This document shows, one piece after another, positions 39,264 to 50,901 of a stretch of 64,000 nt of DNA. The position numbers and the translations under genes were made by a program. The stretch covers positions 19,530,001 through 19,594,000 of the forward strand of contig NC_071332.1 in the NCBI RefSeq assembly GCF_010183535.1. The letters run 5' to 3'. The notes beneath the pieces were generated by a model. The model had not been told where the DNA came from and searched no databases. It saw only the letters and a list, made by a program, of their open reading frames with translations. The stretch's first letter is position 1. Each line of letters starts with the position of its first letter. This DNA is from Caenorhabditis remanei (taxonomy: Eukaryota; Nematoda; Chromadorea; Rhabditida; Rhabditidae).

Positions 39264-41877
39264 TTAGGCATGAATTGATCCCTTCTTGCAGATGTAGGCT
39301 CTCATCTCGGTGCTGCACGCCTCGTTATTCCAATTCTCATACCACTTATCGTGCGAGAGGTCCGGCGCCGTCTCCACACAATTTTCTTTTCCCGGATTAT
39401 CGGGTTGCTTGGGTGCCCAATTGATATAGTCCGACTTGGTACCGTCCGTCCATACCCAATCTTGACCAACCTTGTGCATTCCGATCCATGCGAGATCCTT
39501 CGGGTTGCCCTCCTTAATTCCACACGAGGCCAAATCTGAAAATCGAACATTTTGGAAAAAAAATTTCAGCATAAACCTGAAAATTAGAACTCACTGGCAA
39601 CAAACGTGTTCTCAGTCTCCGAGTGAACTGATGTCAAGTGCGCTCCAAGGAGAACACACGCCGCCTCGGCGTCATCCCACTTGGCGTTGTGGTAGACTCG
39701 GTAGCAGAAGTCGGTTGGCGCGAAGTAGGTCCATCCCTGGTCGCAGGAGGGGACACAGTTTTTGACGGGGCATGGAGCTGGGGTTGGACATGTGGTTGCT
39801 GAAAATATTTGGAATTTGAGGGTACTAGCTGTCTTAAAAGCGCGAGATATGGCGGCCGACAGCCAATAGCTACTTATCTTCAAAGCGCTGTATCTCAAAA
39901 CCTTGCGGCGATATGGAAAAGTTGTCAACTGCAAAAATGATAAGCGTAAAATTTTCTACATTTTACTGGTTGACGACTTTTTTGTAGAACGCGACTCTCG
40001 GGAGTTATGGCACAAGGGACACCATCACTTCCCTTGGAAATGATGCTCTCTACACTTCTACAAACCATAACTTTGCAGGAAAAGCTTCAATAAAAAAGTG
40101 ACCAATTACAAAAATGATCAGCGTGAAATTTGCTCCATTTTATTAATTAACCACATTCCTCTACACCGCCTCCCCAGTGACTTACGTGCCGGTGTAGTAA
40201 TTGGTGGACATGTCGCCGTCACAATAACGGGCGTCACACAAACATATGGGCGGTACGAAGTGCATCCGATGGCCGACCACTTGCCGTCTCCCTTGTCTTG
40301 AATTGCACAATCGGAGCCCGATTGGGGCTCGCCGAGCTGCCAGTTCTGATAGTTCCACGTCACCGCGGGATCCGTCCATTTCCAGGTGCCAGACGTCTCC
40401 AAGTCGTTGGCGCCAATCCAGTAATCCGAGTAATTGGATTTCTTGAATGAATTCGCCGCATTCGATTGGATGAGAGCGTTTTCTTGTCCATTTTGAACGG
40501 AGGCGAGGTGACCGCCGAGCAGGTTACATTGCTCTTCGGCAAACTCGAATTGCGCCGGCGCCGTGAAGTATTGGTAGCATCTGGAGAAGGGTACGGTAGC
40601 TTGGTAAGGTTACTGTAGCTATACAGGGGTACTGTATCTTAGGTACGTTTTCTCGCTTCCTGTAGCTCTACTGGGGGTATACTGTAGCTAGACTGGGTTC
40701 TAAGGCTGTTCAGCCACAATTTCACCAATTTTCTTACAATTTTTTGTGATTTTATCACTAATGATATCATAAAACACATATAACTAACTATTATGTTATC
40801 ACTGATAATAGAATGGTGCCATATAGTTAAGAGTCTTAACTTTCTTTTTTTTTCATCAAAAGATGATGAAAAAATTGTGTTCAATGATGTCGGTACAGTC
40901 TCAAAATGATCGAAACAATCATTTTTGAATTCAGCAAGCCAAGACGCTTTGAATGCGTATAATCATGGCTATGCTCTGTCAAAACGACAAAAAATTGAAA
41001 GCAGAACATGCTGTATATCAAAAATTTCAGATTTTCAGACGGTTCTAGATGAAAGCTGTTCTGAAACTTGTAAAATTAATTTTTAAAGATTCTACTATAA
41101 ATTTTACATATTCCTATGCAAAAATCACTATAGAAACTCAACAAATCAAAGAGTTACAGGTTTTCGAAAAATTTCGAAAATCCAAACTTTCACTAGAGCT
41201 ACCGTAACTCTGTCATAACCGCGTCGAGACCCATGAAACTTTTATTTTCAGAATCAGCAAGTCAAGACGCGTCGAATGAGTATAATCATGACTGTATTCC
41301 ATCAGAATAGAGGGAAATAGCCCAGTACGATGCTCCGCTATCCCGCTGTGGAATCAAGCTACCGTAACTCGGTCAGGAATTGGCTTACCGTAATGAATGG
41401 TATATTTTTGAAATCAGCAGGACAAAACAAATTGATTGAGTGTAATTTTACTTGATTTTAAAAAATTTTGTGAAAAATTTTTTCTTCGGAGTTTTTTCAA
41501 AAAACATTTTTTCGATTTTTTTGTTCTAAATAATCATTTTCTAGTCAATTTTTTGTGTTTTTGAGAGTTTTATAGTTAAAACGCCTTAAAAATTTTGCTA
41601 AACATATCTAAAAGACAATATCTCTCAGACCGATGCACCATGTCGGTAATTTTTTATTTCGTTCATTTTTCCTTTTTTTTTTCAAAAAAAACTTTTTCTA
41701 GACCAATTTTTCAAGTTAAAAACCAATTTTTCAATGAAAAAACCCTCAAATTCGTTCTTAACCTCCTAAAACATACCTGTTGAACTGAGCACTATAAATA
41801 CCACCGGTATTACACGTCTGCGCAGCGACACCTCCAGCCAACGCGACAATTGCCAAGAAAACCGCCGACCGAGCCAT
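39264..41877 (-). CDS. Secreted protein with two C-type lectin domains (CLEC)
   Basis: Exons 41777-41877 (signal peptide MARSAVFLAIVALAGGVAA), 40186-40580, 39595-39798 and 39264-39535 total 972 bases, 323 residues, all in frame. The first C-type lectin domain spans about residues 21-160 (GRCYQYF, ENALIQS, W-G-A-N, GEPQSGSDC, RPYVC). A Pro/Thr-rich linker (CPTPAPCPV) follows, then the second domain to the C-terminus, with QPD in KQPDNPGKENC and WNNEAC, the galactose-type version of the calcium site. Intron 1 (40581-41776) is long and filled with GTCAAGACGCGTCGAATGAG repeats. Tandem paralogue of 36601-38602 and the intact member of the pair. By family a secreted lectin, often pathogen responsive. 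Resembles C. elegans CLEC-48/49/50. Confidence 0.9.
39911..40610. repeat. Near-identical duplicated tract, copy 2 (partner 37740-38440)
   Basis: See copy 1. The similarity falls off sharply past the exon 2 acceptor and in the far intron, as expected for a gene conversion tract. Confidence 0.85.
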
Positions 41878-43144
41878 TTTTCAGCAACAACTAGTCGCCG
41901 CAAACTGAAATTTTTTTTTGAAATTCTGAAAAAGTGTGGGGAGGAGGCGGAGCCAAAATTTTCATGTTGATAGTTGAAGAATCAAAAGAGACTCTTCTCG
42001 GGTACATAAAATATTTAATGGGCAATGTGCTAGTGGCATGGGTTTTATTATGCGAGGAGAGAGTAAAGCGAATATTAAAAATTAATGCGATTAGGTGTCC
42101 GGGTTGGTCAAAAATTGGTTGATAAGGGTGATTCCTGAATTTTAATTGTTCATAAAAACGAATAGGATGTTTGGTAGAATGGCAATACTATAATACGAAG
42201 CAAAACCGGAAAAAAATCGAAAAAAAATTCAAAAAAAACGGGTTACGGGACCTGAAAACAAAAGAAAAAAGAAAAAGGTGTCGACCAGGAACAAAACTCG
42301 AACTCCAGATCATTTGCGTGGCGAGCACACCTGCTACCAGTTCGACCACGCGTGCACTAATCTAGTGCCACGTGGCAAGGCGTTTATAACCCGGCGGATT
42401 TTGAGCGCTGGGTTCCCACCTCGATTTCTTCGCGAACAGCGGAATTTTCAGAATTTCTATTACAGATATATGTAGGAATTGTCTCTAGCTTTCGAATAAT
42501 ATATGAAACACCGGTGAATATAAATTATAAGTGTGTCTGCGATTCCTTCAAAGATGTTTCGTCGATATCAATTAATTTTTTGGCATTCTTTGATAAAATC
42601 TTCATTTTTAGCATCTTTGCCAAGGTTTCCTGCAGGAAATTTACTTTTTCCATAAAAATTTTCACTCGAAAATTCCTTATTTAGCATTTTCTCCCATTTT
42701 AATGAAAATTCCAATTCAAAAATTCTCCCTTCCCGCCAACGGGGGTCTAGAAACCTCCATGGCCGAACTCCTTCTAAAAACTCTTCCACCATTAAAAAGT
42801 GTGCTCCGCGAGCCGATTTCGCGTTGTTTTCATGGTTTTTCCATAAAATTTTTGACATTTTCGTGTTGCCAGGGGCAATACTATGGAGCTGAGCTCTCGA
42901 AAATGCCAAAATTCGTATAGAAAAGTGGTGAAACATGCATTTTTCGCATAAAACATTAGAAAAACTTTATTTTTGCAATTTCTGCCTAGTTTTTGCTGGT
43001 TTTCAGTGCTTCTGGACTCAAAAAATAGTCTAAAATCACTCTAAAATTACTAAAAACCTTCTAGATTACATTTTTCAGACCAAAAACCAGTGGAATCAAG
43101 AAAAACGAGAAATCCAACCGATTTTCCCCGAATTTTCTGTCAAA
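41878..43144. other. Intergenic between lectin and CAAX protease genes
   Basis: A possible shared divergent promoter region next to 41877. A tRNA-like sequence lies at 42276-42360. No further gene supported; open frames here are in AT-rich sequence without splice or codon support. Confidence 0.4.
42276..42360 (-). repeat. tRNA-like sequence, candidate SINE or tRNA pseudogene
   Basis: On the minus strand an A-box-like GGTCGAACTGGTAGCAG and a B-box-like GGAGTTCGAGTTTT are spaced as in a tRNA, separated by TGTGCTCGCCACGCAAATGA. Acceptor pairing is poor, so it is not a working tRNA. Confidence 0.4.
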
Positions 43145-46100
43145 ATGGGTAAGAAAACGCTGAAATTTCAGAATTTTATATCAAAATTTCATAATTTTCA
43201 GGCGCAGGCTTGGTATCCGCCTGTCTTCCGGTCTCATACGTCCTTCTGGTTCATTTGTTCGATCGCGACGGTACCGATCGAAATGACTCGATTTCGATCA
43301 AAAGAAGGTGAAATTAGCTGAAAATCGTGCTGAAAATGATAAAAAACGCAAAATTTCGATCTAGAAAGTGTTTAGTTTGTAAAAAAATGAATTTTTCAAA
43401 AAAAATTTCAAAAAAAAATTGAAAAAAATTATTTTTTTCGAACTTTTTTAGGTCAAAAACATCGATTCCCATTGATTTTTGCATCAAAAACCTGATTTTT
43501 CACCTCTAAACCTTCTAATTTCAGATTCAAAGGAGCTCTACTCAGCAACGTCTTCTCCATCGCCGTCACCGCGTATTATCTGCTAGAAGTACGTCATTTT
43601 TGTCGAAAAACGCTGAAAAATAACAATTTTGAGCTTAAAATCCGCAAATTCGTCCTAAAAATTGTTATTTTCATCAAATTTTTATGTTTTTCTGAGAAAA
43701 AAAATCGCTGAAAATTAATTTTTCACCCAAAAATGCAAATTTTTTCCAAAGAAAAATGCTGTCAGATCAATTTTCCAGTCGAAACCCTCAATTTATGTGA
43801 AAAAATCTTAAATTTCCATAAAAAATGAGCCAAACCCGACATTTCCAGCTTCTCAAGCAGACAAAACGCGTCAAAGGCGCGCCAGCCGAGTTTTTGAAGA
43901 GTCTGGCGTGATTTTGGCGCGTTTTTAAACGGATTTTCAATTCAAAACGCGTCAAAGTCACCCCTGGTATGGTTTCGTGAAGACGGGCGTGCAACGCGCC
44001 GAAGTCACGCCAGATAAGTTTTTGCGGAGTCTGGCGTGACTTTGACGCGTTTTAAGGCGGATTTTTGGTTCCAAACGCGCCAAAGGCACGCCAGACTAAC
44101 TGAAAATCGGCTAAAATCTTCAATTTTTGACATTTTTGCTAGAATTTTTTTGGTGGATTTTCTCGCTAAAAATCTATATTTTTCCTGAAATTTTCGCCCT
44201 TTTTCACCTCAAAAACCCAAAATTTTTTCAGTACACCACGACACCGTTCCACGAGATGGGTCTCCGACTGGATCACTGGAAGGAAGCATTGATTTATCCG
44301 TTCATTCTGATGAACGCCTTCTATTTGGGACAATTCGTCATGATGCACATCGATAAGACGTTGTGGCACTATTTTGGTACGAAAAAGATTGACAAAAATC
44401 TGAAAAAAAGTGAAAAAAGAGAAGAAAATCGACAAAAATCGGCATTTTTCATTGAAAAACGCGTCAAAAGCACGCCAGACTCACCGAAAACTCATCTGGC
44501 GCGCCTTTGACGCCTTTTGAATCAAAAATCTGCATGAAAGCGCGCCAAAGTCACGCCAGACTCACCGAAAACTCAACTCGACGCGCCTTTGACGCGTTTT
44601 GAACGGAAAATCCGTCTCAAAAATGCGTCAACGTCACGCCAGATAAGGTTTTGTGAAGTCTGGCGTCCCTTCGGCGCGTTTTAGCTTACAACGCGCCGAA
44701 GTCACGCCAGACATGTTTTTGTGAAGTCTAGTGTGCCTTTGTCGCTTTTCGAGCAAAAAATCCGTCTGAAATCGCGCCAAAGTCACGCCAGCCTCACCGA
44801 AAACTCAACTCGACGCGTTCTGAGCAAAATTCTGCGTCAAAGACACGCCAGCCGGTCCAAATTCAGGCTGGCGCGATTTCGACGCGTTTAAAGCGAAAAT
44901 TTGTCACAAAAAGCGTCAAAGTCACGCCAGACTCAACAAAAACTCATCTGGCGTGACTTCGGTGCGTTTTGAAAATAAAATCTGCATAAAAAGGCGTCAA
45001 AGTCACGCCAGACTTCACAAAAACTCATCTGGCGCGCCTTTGGCGCGTCTGGATTTCTCTTTTCGAACATTTCTTCGTTTCAGATTACTACGAATGGAAG
45101 ATGTGCTTCAACAATTGGGTGTGGCGACGAGACATTGTTGTAGTAAGCTGGAAAGCGCCAGAGGCGCGCCAGCCGTCATAAATTTTGCGATTTTTGTCCA
45201 AAATCTGTCATTTTTGTCCAATTTTTTTGATTTTTTTTCTAAAAATCCCATTTTTAGTGATTTTTCCACTCAAAATCCCTGATTTCAGGGTCCAATAACC
45301 GAAGAAATTGTGTTCCGCGCGTGCTCCTCCACTCTGATGGCTCATGTGTGCGGACCGTCGGTGACGTGCCTTCTGAATCCCATTCCGTTCGCCGCCTCCC
45401 ATTTTCATCACATTTGGGACGATCAACGACGCGGACACTCGTTGGCTCACTCGATTCTGCAGAGAGGTGCGAAAAATCGCTGAAAATAGCCATTTTTAGC
45501 ATAAAAATCGCAATTTTCAGTCTAGAAACGCGTCGAAGGCGCGCCAGTTGAGTTTTTGTGAAGTCTGGCGTGTCTTTGGCGCGTTTTTGGCTCAGAACGC
45601 GTCGAAGGCGCGCCAGACGAGTTTTTGGTGAGTCTGGCGTGTCTTTGGCGCGCTTTCATGCAGATTTTTGATTAAAAAGGCGTCAAAGGCGCGCCAGATG
45701 AGTTTTTGGTGAGTCTGGCGTGACTTTGGCGCGGATGTTTAGTTCAAAACGCGCCAGAAATGTTTTGAGCTATCTGGCGTGACTTTGACGCATTTTGAGT
45801 CGGATCTTTTGCTCAGAACGCGCAAAAGGCGCGCCGGACATGTTTTTGGTGAGTCTGGCGTGCCGTTGACGCTTTTTGAGACAAATTTTCGATTAAAACG
45901 CGTCGAAGTCGCGCCAGCCTGAATTTGGACCGGCTGGCGTGATTTTGACGCGTTTTTGGCTCAGAACGCGCCGAAGTCACGCCAGACATGTTTTTGTGAA
46001 TACTGGCGTGACTTTGACGCATTTTTCAGTTTAAAACGTCTATTTTTAGCGATTTTCGAGGCTTTTTCATATCAGAACGCGCCGAAATCACGCCAGCCGT

Positions 46101-47123
46101 ATTATATACAATCTGGCGCGGGTTTGACGCGTTTTTCAATGAGAAACATCTATTTTTTGTGATTTCAGTGATTTTTCTTCACTTTTTTCAATCTTTCCCA
46201 GATTTTGCCAAGTTTTCAGTACCAAAATAGCCATTTTTACCATAAAGAAGCGCGTCAAAGGCGCGCCAGAATCGAAAAATTCGTAAATTTTCGGAATTTT
46301 TCCCCAAAATTTCAGAATTTTTTGCATTTTTTCACATTTTCACTATTCAGGATTCCAATTCTGCTACACATATCTCTTCGGTGTGTTCGCCACGTATCTC
46401 CAACTGACGACACGACACGCGTTGGTGCCCATCGTCGCACACGCCATCTGTAATGCACAAGGACTGCCGTTGTGGCTGGAAATTGGTGGGTTTTGAGCCG
46501 GAATTCGTTATTTTTGACACTTTTTGAGTGAAAAATCTGAAAATTCCGGGAAAAACGGTCCGAAATTAGTAAAATATGCCAATTTTCCAAGCTGAAACTA
46601 TTTTCGCGCGTAAAACTCCTTTTTTCACATTTTTCCAATAAATTTATACTTTTTCAGAAGCTCAAACCCTCCAGAATCCTTCTAAACCTCTCAAAATCCG
46701 AAATTTCCATCAATTTCGGCCTGAAAACGGTGAAAATCGACCGAAAATAAGCTGAAAAAGCTCAATTTTTCGAGATGGAAGAGCTTTTTCCAAAAGTTCG
46801 GCCACGGCGTTTTCTAGACCATGCCGAATTTTTTGGCGGGAGAAAATAATTTTTGAATGAAAAAGCTCGATTTTTATGGTTTTTTGGCTGGAAAAGTGGT
46901 TTTTGAGGTGAAAAAAAATGGAAAATATTGATTTTCACTATAAATTTCATAATTTTTTCGTGAAAAGCACCAAAAAATCACTTTTTTTAAAAAGAAAAAT
47001 TCGAATTTTCCAGCCAACTACCCGAAACGGCGCGACCGCCTCACTCTCTACAGTGCATATTCTGCTGGATTTTCCGTCTTTGTCTACCTGCTCTACACGA
47101 AACACGGAATGCCGGCTCGATAA
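43145..47123 (+). CDS. fce-2: CAAX prenyl protease 2 (Rce1 type II)
   Basis: Eight exons: 43145-43148, 43202-43307, 43525-43588, 44232-44376, 45084-45142, 45289-45466, 46351-46485 and 47014-47123; 801 bases, 266 residues, all junctions in frame. It removes the last three residues of farnesylated or geranylgeranylated CAAX proteins such as Ras at the ER membrane. Catalytic motifs are all present: EE131-132xxxR136 in GPITEEIVFR, FX3H at 160-164 (FAASH) and HX3N at 216-220 (HAICN). Several membrane helices (for example VSACLPVSYVLLVHLF). The first exon has only four coding bases, which is unusual but gives the correct start MGAG. Introns 3, 4 and 6 are expanded by CGCGCC-type repeats. TAA is followed at once by AATAAA-like sequence. 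Symbol given by clear family match to the C. elegans single-copy Rce1. Confidence 0.93.
43855..46265. repeat. CGCGCC/CACGCCAG fold-back satellite in CAAX protease introns
   Basis: Units of the type AACGCGTCAAAGTCACGCC and its inverse TGGCGTGACTTTGACGCGTT alternate through 43855-44095, 44460-45050, 45515-46135 and 46245-46270. Each direct-inverted pair can fold as a hairpin. Related arrays occur at 16500-16850, 19000-19110, 47610-47820, 49910-50310, 57770-58660 and 62440-62525. Confidence 0.85.
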
Positions 47124-47609
47124 TAAAAAATTTGAAAAAAAAAATGTTTTTTTTGTCATTTTTTGTGATTTTTGAGTGAAAAAATGTGATTTTTCGCTCA
47201 AAAACCAATTTTTCTACCATTTTTTTCTATCTAATTGCCTGTATGTGATATATAGTCCCAACATTTCCATTTCTTAATAACTACGCATCTGATTCCAGAA
47301 TTCCGAAATTCTTCTTCCTGTGTCTCCCTTTGATCTTTCAAATAGTATTTTATTGTGTTTTTAGGTGGATTTTTGACTGAAAATCGCTGAAAAATCACAA
47401 TTTTCAGCTAAAAATCACCCCAAAACCAGATTTTTCCTTCAAAAAGCCCCCCTCTTCTATAAAATTTGGCCCCTTTCCCTCTCAATTTTATGAGCGAAGA
47501 CCTGTCAGAATGTATCCAAAAGACGGTACCGCCCAGATAATATATGGGCGGTGTCCTGGTGACGTCATCACAGAAAGAATGCAGATGAGAGCAGATGTTT
47601 TACGAGTCA
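47124..47609. other. 3' flank of the CAAX protease gene, AT-rich
   Basis: Nothing recognised beyond the polyadenylation region. Confidence 0.4.
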
Positions 47610-50330
47610 GTTTGAACGCGTCAAACGCGCCCCAGATGCTCGTAATTTAGGTTGGCGTGCTTTTGACGCGTTTTTAACCCTAAAAACGCGTCAAAGGCAC
47701 CCGAGATGCTCAAAACTGAGACTGGCGTGTTCTCAAAGAAATCAGAGTGCGAAATCGAAAACGCGCCAAAGACACACCAGACTCTGAATCACTGTTCACT
47801 GGCGCGTTTTAAAAATTAAATTTTCAACGGAAAAATTCAAAAATTTTCAAAAAAAAGTTGTTATTCAAACTTTTGCTCTGAAATTTTGGTTTCTAGACCA
47901 AAATTTCGAGTTTTTCACAATTTCCTAGTCTAGAATTACTGAAAACGTCCAGAAAAACCAGAAATCTCATAAAAACCATTTTTCCGATGCACCATGTGGC
48001 AACCGCTGTTCGTTTCAGCCATTTTTTTTTGCTGAAACTTGGTTTTTCGACCAAAATTCTGCGTTTTTAAACGTTTTTTCCTGTTGAATGTCTTTAAAAA
48101 TTGAGCAAATACCTGTTAGATTGTAAAAAATATTTTTTCGAAAAACTCCAAAAAATTATTTTTTTTTCGATTTTTTGATTTTCCAAGTTTTCTATAGGTA
48201 AAATAGGTTTCTAGTTCAATTTTTGAGTTTTTCACATGTCTAGAATTACGGAAAGCGTCAAGAAAAACCAGAAATCTCATAAAAACCATTTTTCCGATGC
48301 ACCATGTGGCAACCGCTGTTCGTTTCAGCCATTTTTTTTTGCTGAAACTTGGTTTTTCGGGTTTCTAGACCAAATTTTTGAGTTTTTCACAATTTTCTAG
48401 TCTAGAAATCCTAAAAACTAACAAAATCCCTGAAAAATTCCAAAAGAAAATTTTTTTTTCGAAAAATTTCAAAAAAAATTTTTTTTCGATTTTCTGATTT
48501 TCCAAGTCTTCTATAGGGAAAATTGGTTTCTAGACCAAATTTTTGAGTTTTTCACAATTTTCTGGTCTAGAAATCCTGAAAACTAACAAAATCCCTGAAA
48601 AATTCCAAAAGCAAATTTTTTTTTCGAAAAATTTCAAAAAAAATTTTATTCGATTTTCTGATTTTCCAAGTTTTCTATTGGGAAAATTGGTTTCTAGACC
48701 AAATTTTTGAGTTTTTCACAATTTTCTGGTCTAGAAATCCTGAAAACTAACAAAATCCCTGAAAAATTCCAAAAGCAAATTTTTTTTTCGAAAAATTTCA
48801 AAAAAAATTTTATTCGATTTTCTGATTTTCCAAGTTTTCTATTGGGAAAATTGGTTTCTAGTCCAATTTTTCGAGTTTTTCACGATTTTCTGGTCTAGAA
48901 ATCCTGAAAACGTCCAGAAAAACCCTTTTTCCGATGCACCATGTGTCAAACAATAGTTTTTGGTACCAGAATTTTGAGTTTTCTACCAATTTCTGCTCTG
49001 AAAATCCAAAATCCAGAAAAAAAATAGTCCAACCCCTGCATAAGTCTCACCCCCGCCAAGCTTCTTCCATGAATTCAAAAAAAAAAACACTTTCACTCTC
49101 TGACACCCTCTTCAATCCCCACACTCTCTCTCACTCACTCATTGTGATCTACGATCACTTCCCATGCGGGAAGAGGGCGAGAAGAGGACACAACACCCGA
49201 CCGAATTGTATACATACAACACACATATAAATGTGACCCCCTCTCACTGTCTGCGTCTCTCTTATTAGTGCTCTCTCGACGGAGGGGGATTTGAAACAAT
49301 GTGTCGAGGGGGGCAGATGGTCCCCCCTCTTCCTAGACAGATGGCTGGACGGTTTTATCCATGTGCAGAGAGGACATCATGACCACCTTTTTGGGCAAAG
49401 GTTTTGATGCGTTTGACCCATTTTGTACCGTTTTTGAACGGTTTCAAACCTGGCATTTTTGAAATTTTTTGTTAATTTGGATGCATTTTGTCATTTCACT
49501 TTCGATTTTTGTAAATTTCCTTCTTTTTTTTTCTATTTACCATCTTAGACGTTTACTTTAGTCAGCACCGGTTGCTAAAGTGACCAGCGAATTGCATATG
49601 GTGCATCGGAAAACGGGTTTTTCTGGACGTTTTCAGGATTTCTAGACCAGAAAATCGTGAAAAACTCGAAAAATTGGACTAGAAACCAATTTTCCCGACA
49701 GAAAAGTTGAAAAATCAGAAAATTGAAAAAAAATTTTTTGAAATTTTTCGAAAAAAAAAAACTTTTTTTTGGAATTTTTCAGGGATTCTGTTAGTTTTTA
49801 GGATTTCTAGACAAGAAAATTGTGAAAAACTCGAAATTTTGGTCTAGAAACCAAAATTTCAGAGCAAAAATTTTAATAACAACTTTTTGTTGAAAATTTA
49901 ATTTTTAAAACGCGTCAAAAACGCGCCAGGGAGCAGTGATTCAGAGTCTGGTGTGTCTTTGGCGCGTTTTCGATTTCGCACTCTGATTTCTTTGAGAACG
50001 CGTCAAAGGCACCCCAGATGCTCAAAACTGAGGCTGGCGCGCCTTTGACGCTTTTTGAGACAAATGTTCGCTTAAAACGCGTCGAAGTCGCGCCAGCCTG
50101 AATTTGGACCGGCTGGCGTGTCTTTGACGCAGATTTTTTTGCTCAGAAAGCGTCAAAGACGCGCCAGATGGGTTTTTGGTTAGTCTGGCGTAACTTTGAC
50201 GCGGATTTTTAGTTCAAAACGCGCCAGAAATGTTTTGAGCTATCTGGCGAGACTTTGGCGAGTTTTGAGTGGGATTTATTGCTCAGAACGCGCCGAAGTC
50301 ACACCAGACATGTCCGACTCACTATTTTTC
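47610..50330. repeat. Large inverted-repeat region with tandem core
   Basis: The left part 47610-48010 is repeated inverted at about 49590-50045 (compare GATTCAGAGTCTGGTGTGTC near 49938 with its inverse near 47775; GATGCACCATGTGGCAACC and GGTGCATCGGAAAA). 48359-48960 holds about four tandem units of roughly 165 bases (GGTTTCTAGACCAAATTTTT, starts near 48360, 48525, 48690, 48853). The core 49030-49580 is unique. Confidence 0.7.
49030..49580. other. Pyrimidine-rich unique core, promoter-like
   Basis: CTCTCTCTCACTCACTC tracts, CTGCGTCTC at 49251-49259 and a GGGGGCAGATGGTCCCCCC hairpin near 49310-49330. No open frame of note follows. Confidence 0.35.
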
Positions 50331-50592
50331 ACACTCTAGATATAATATTACAACTTGAGCCTTGATCCCTTCTATCTTCATTTTGTACCTTTTGTTCAGT
50401 GTGTACTCATCTTCCGTTGTCTTTTTTTCTGTTTTTTAGAGACAAAGAGAAATAGAGAAACAGAGAAATGTTGTCACGCTTATCATCCTCTCTCCGTATC
50501 ATATCGTTTCACAATTTTCCATTATTTTCTCCTTTTCTGATGATTATTCATTTTCTTTGTTGTTTTTATACGTAATACTGAAACCGGGTAAA

Positions 50593-50901
50593 ATGATACT
50601 GTAGTATTCTGGGATACTGTAGATATCATTATGGGATACTGTAGATATCATTCTGGGATACTGTAGATATCATTCTGGGATACTGTAGAAAGCATTATGG
50701 GATACTGTAGATATCATTATGGGATACTGTAGATATCATTCTGGGATACTGTAGATATCATTCTGGGATACTGTAGATATCATTCTGGGATACTGTAGAT
50801 ATCATTCTGGGATACTGTAGAAAGCATTATGGGATACTGTAGATATCATTATGGGATACTGTAGATATCATTCTGGGATACTGTAGAAAGCATTCTGGGA
50901 C
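50593..50901. repeat. 22-bp minisatellite, about 14 units
   Basis: Unit GGGATACTGTAGATATCATT plus CT or AT, repeated head to tail with variants GAAAGCATT. Each unit contains the palindrome GATATC and the word TACTGTAG. Confidence 0.95.

Noticed and set aside
50593..50901. CRISPR-like regular array
   Set aside because: Units are contiguous without unique spacers, in a nuclear nematode genome; it is a minisatellite.
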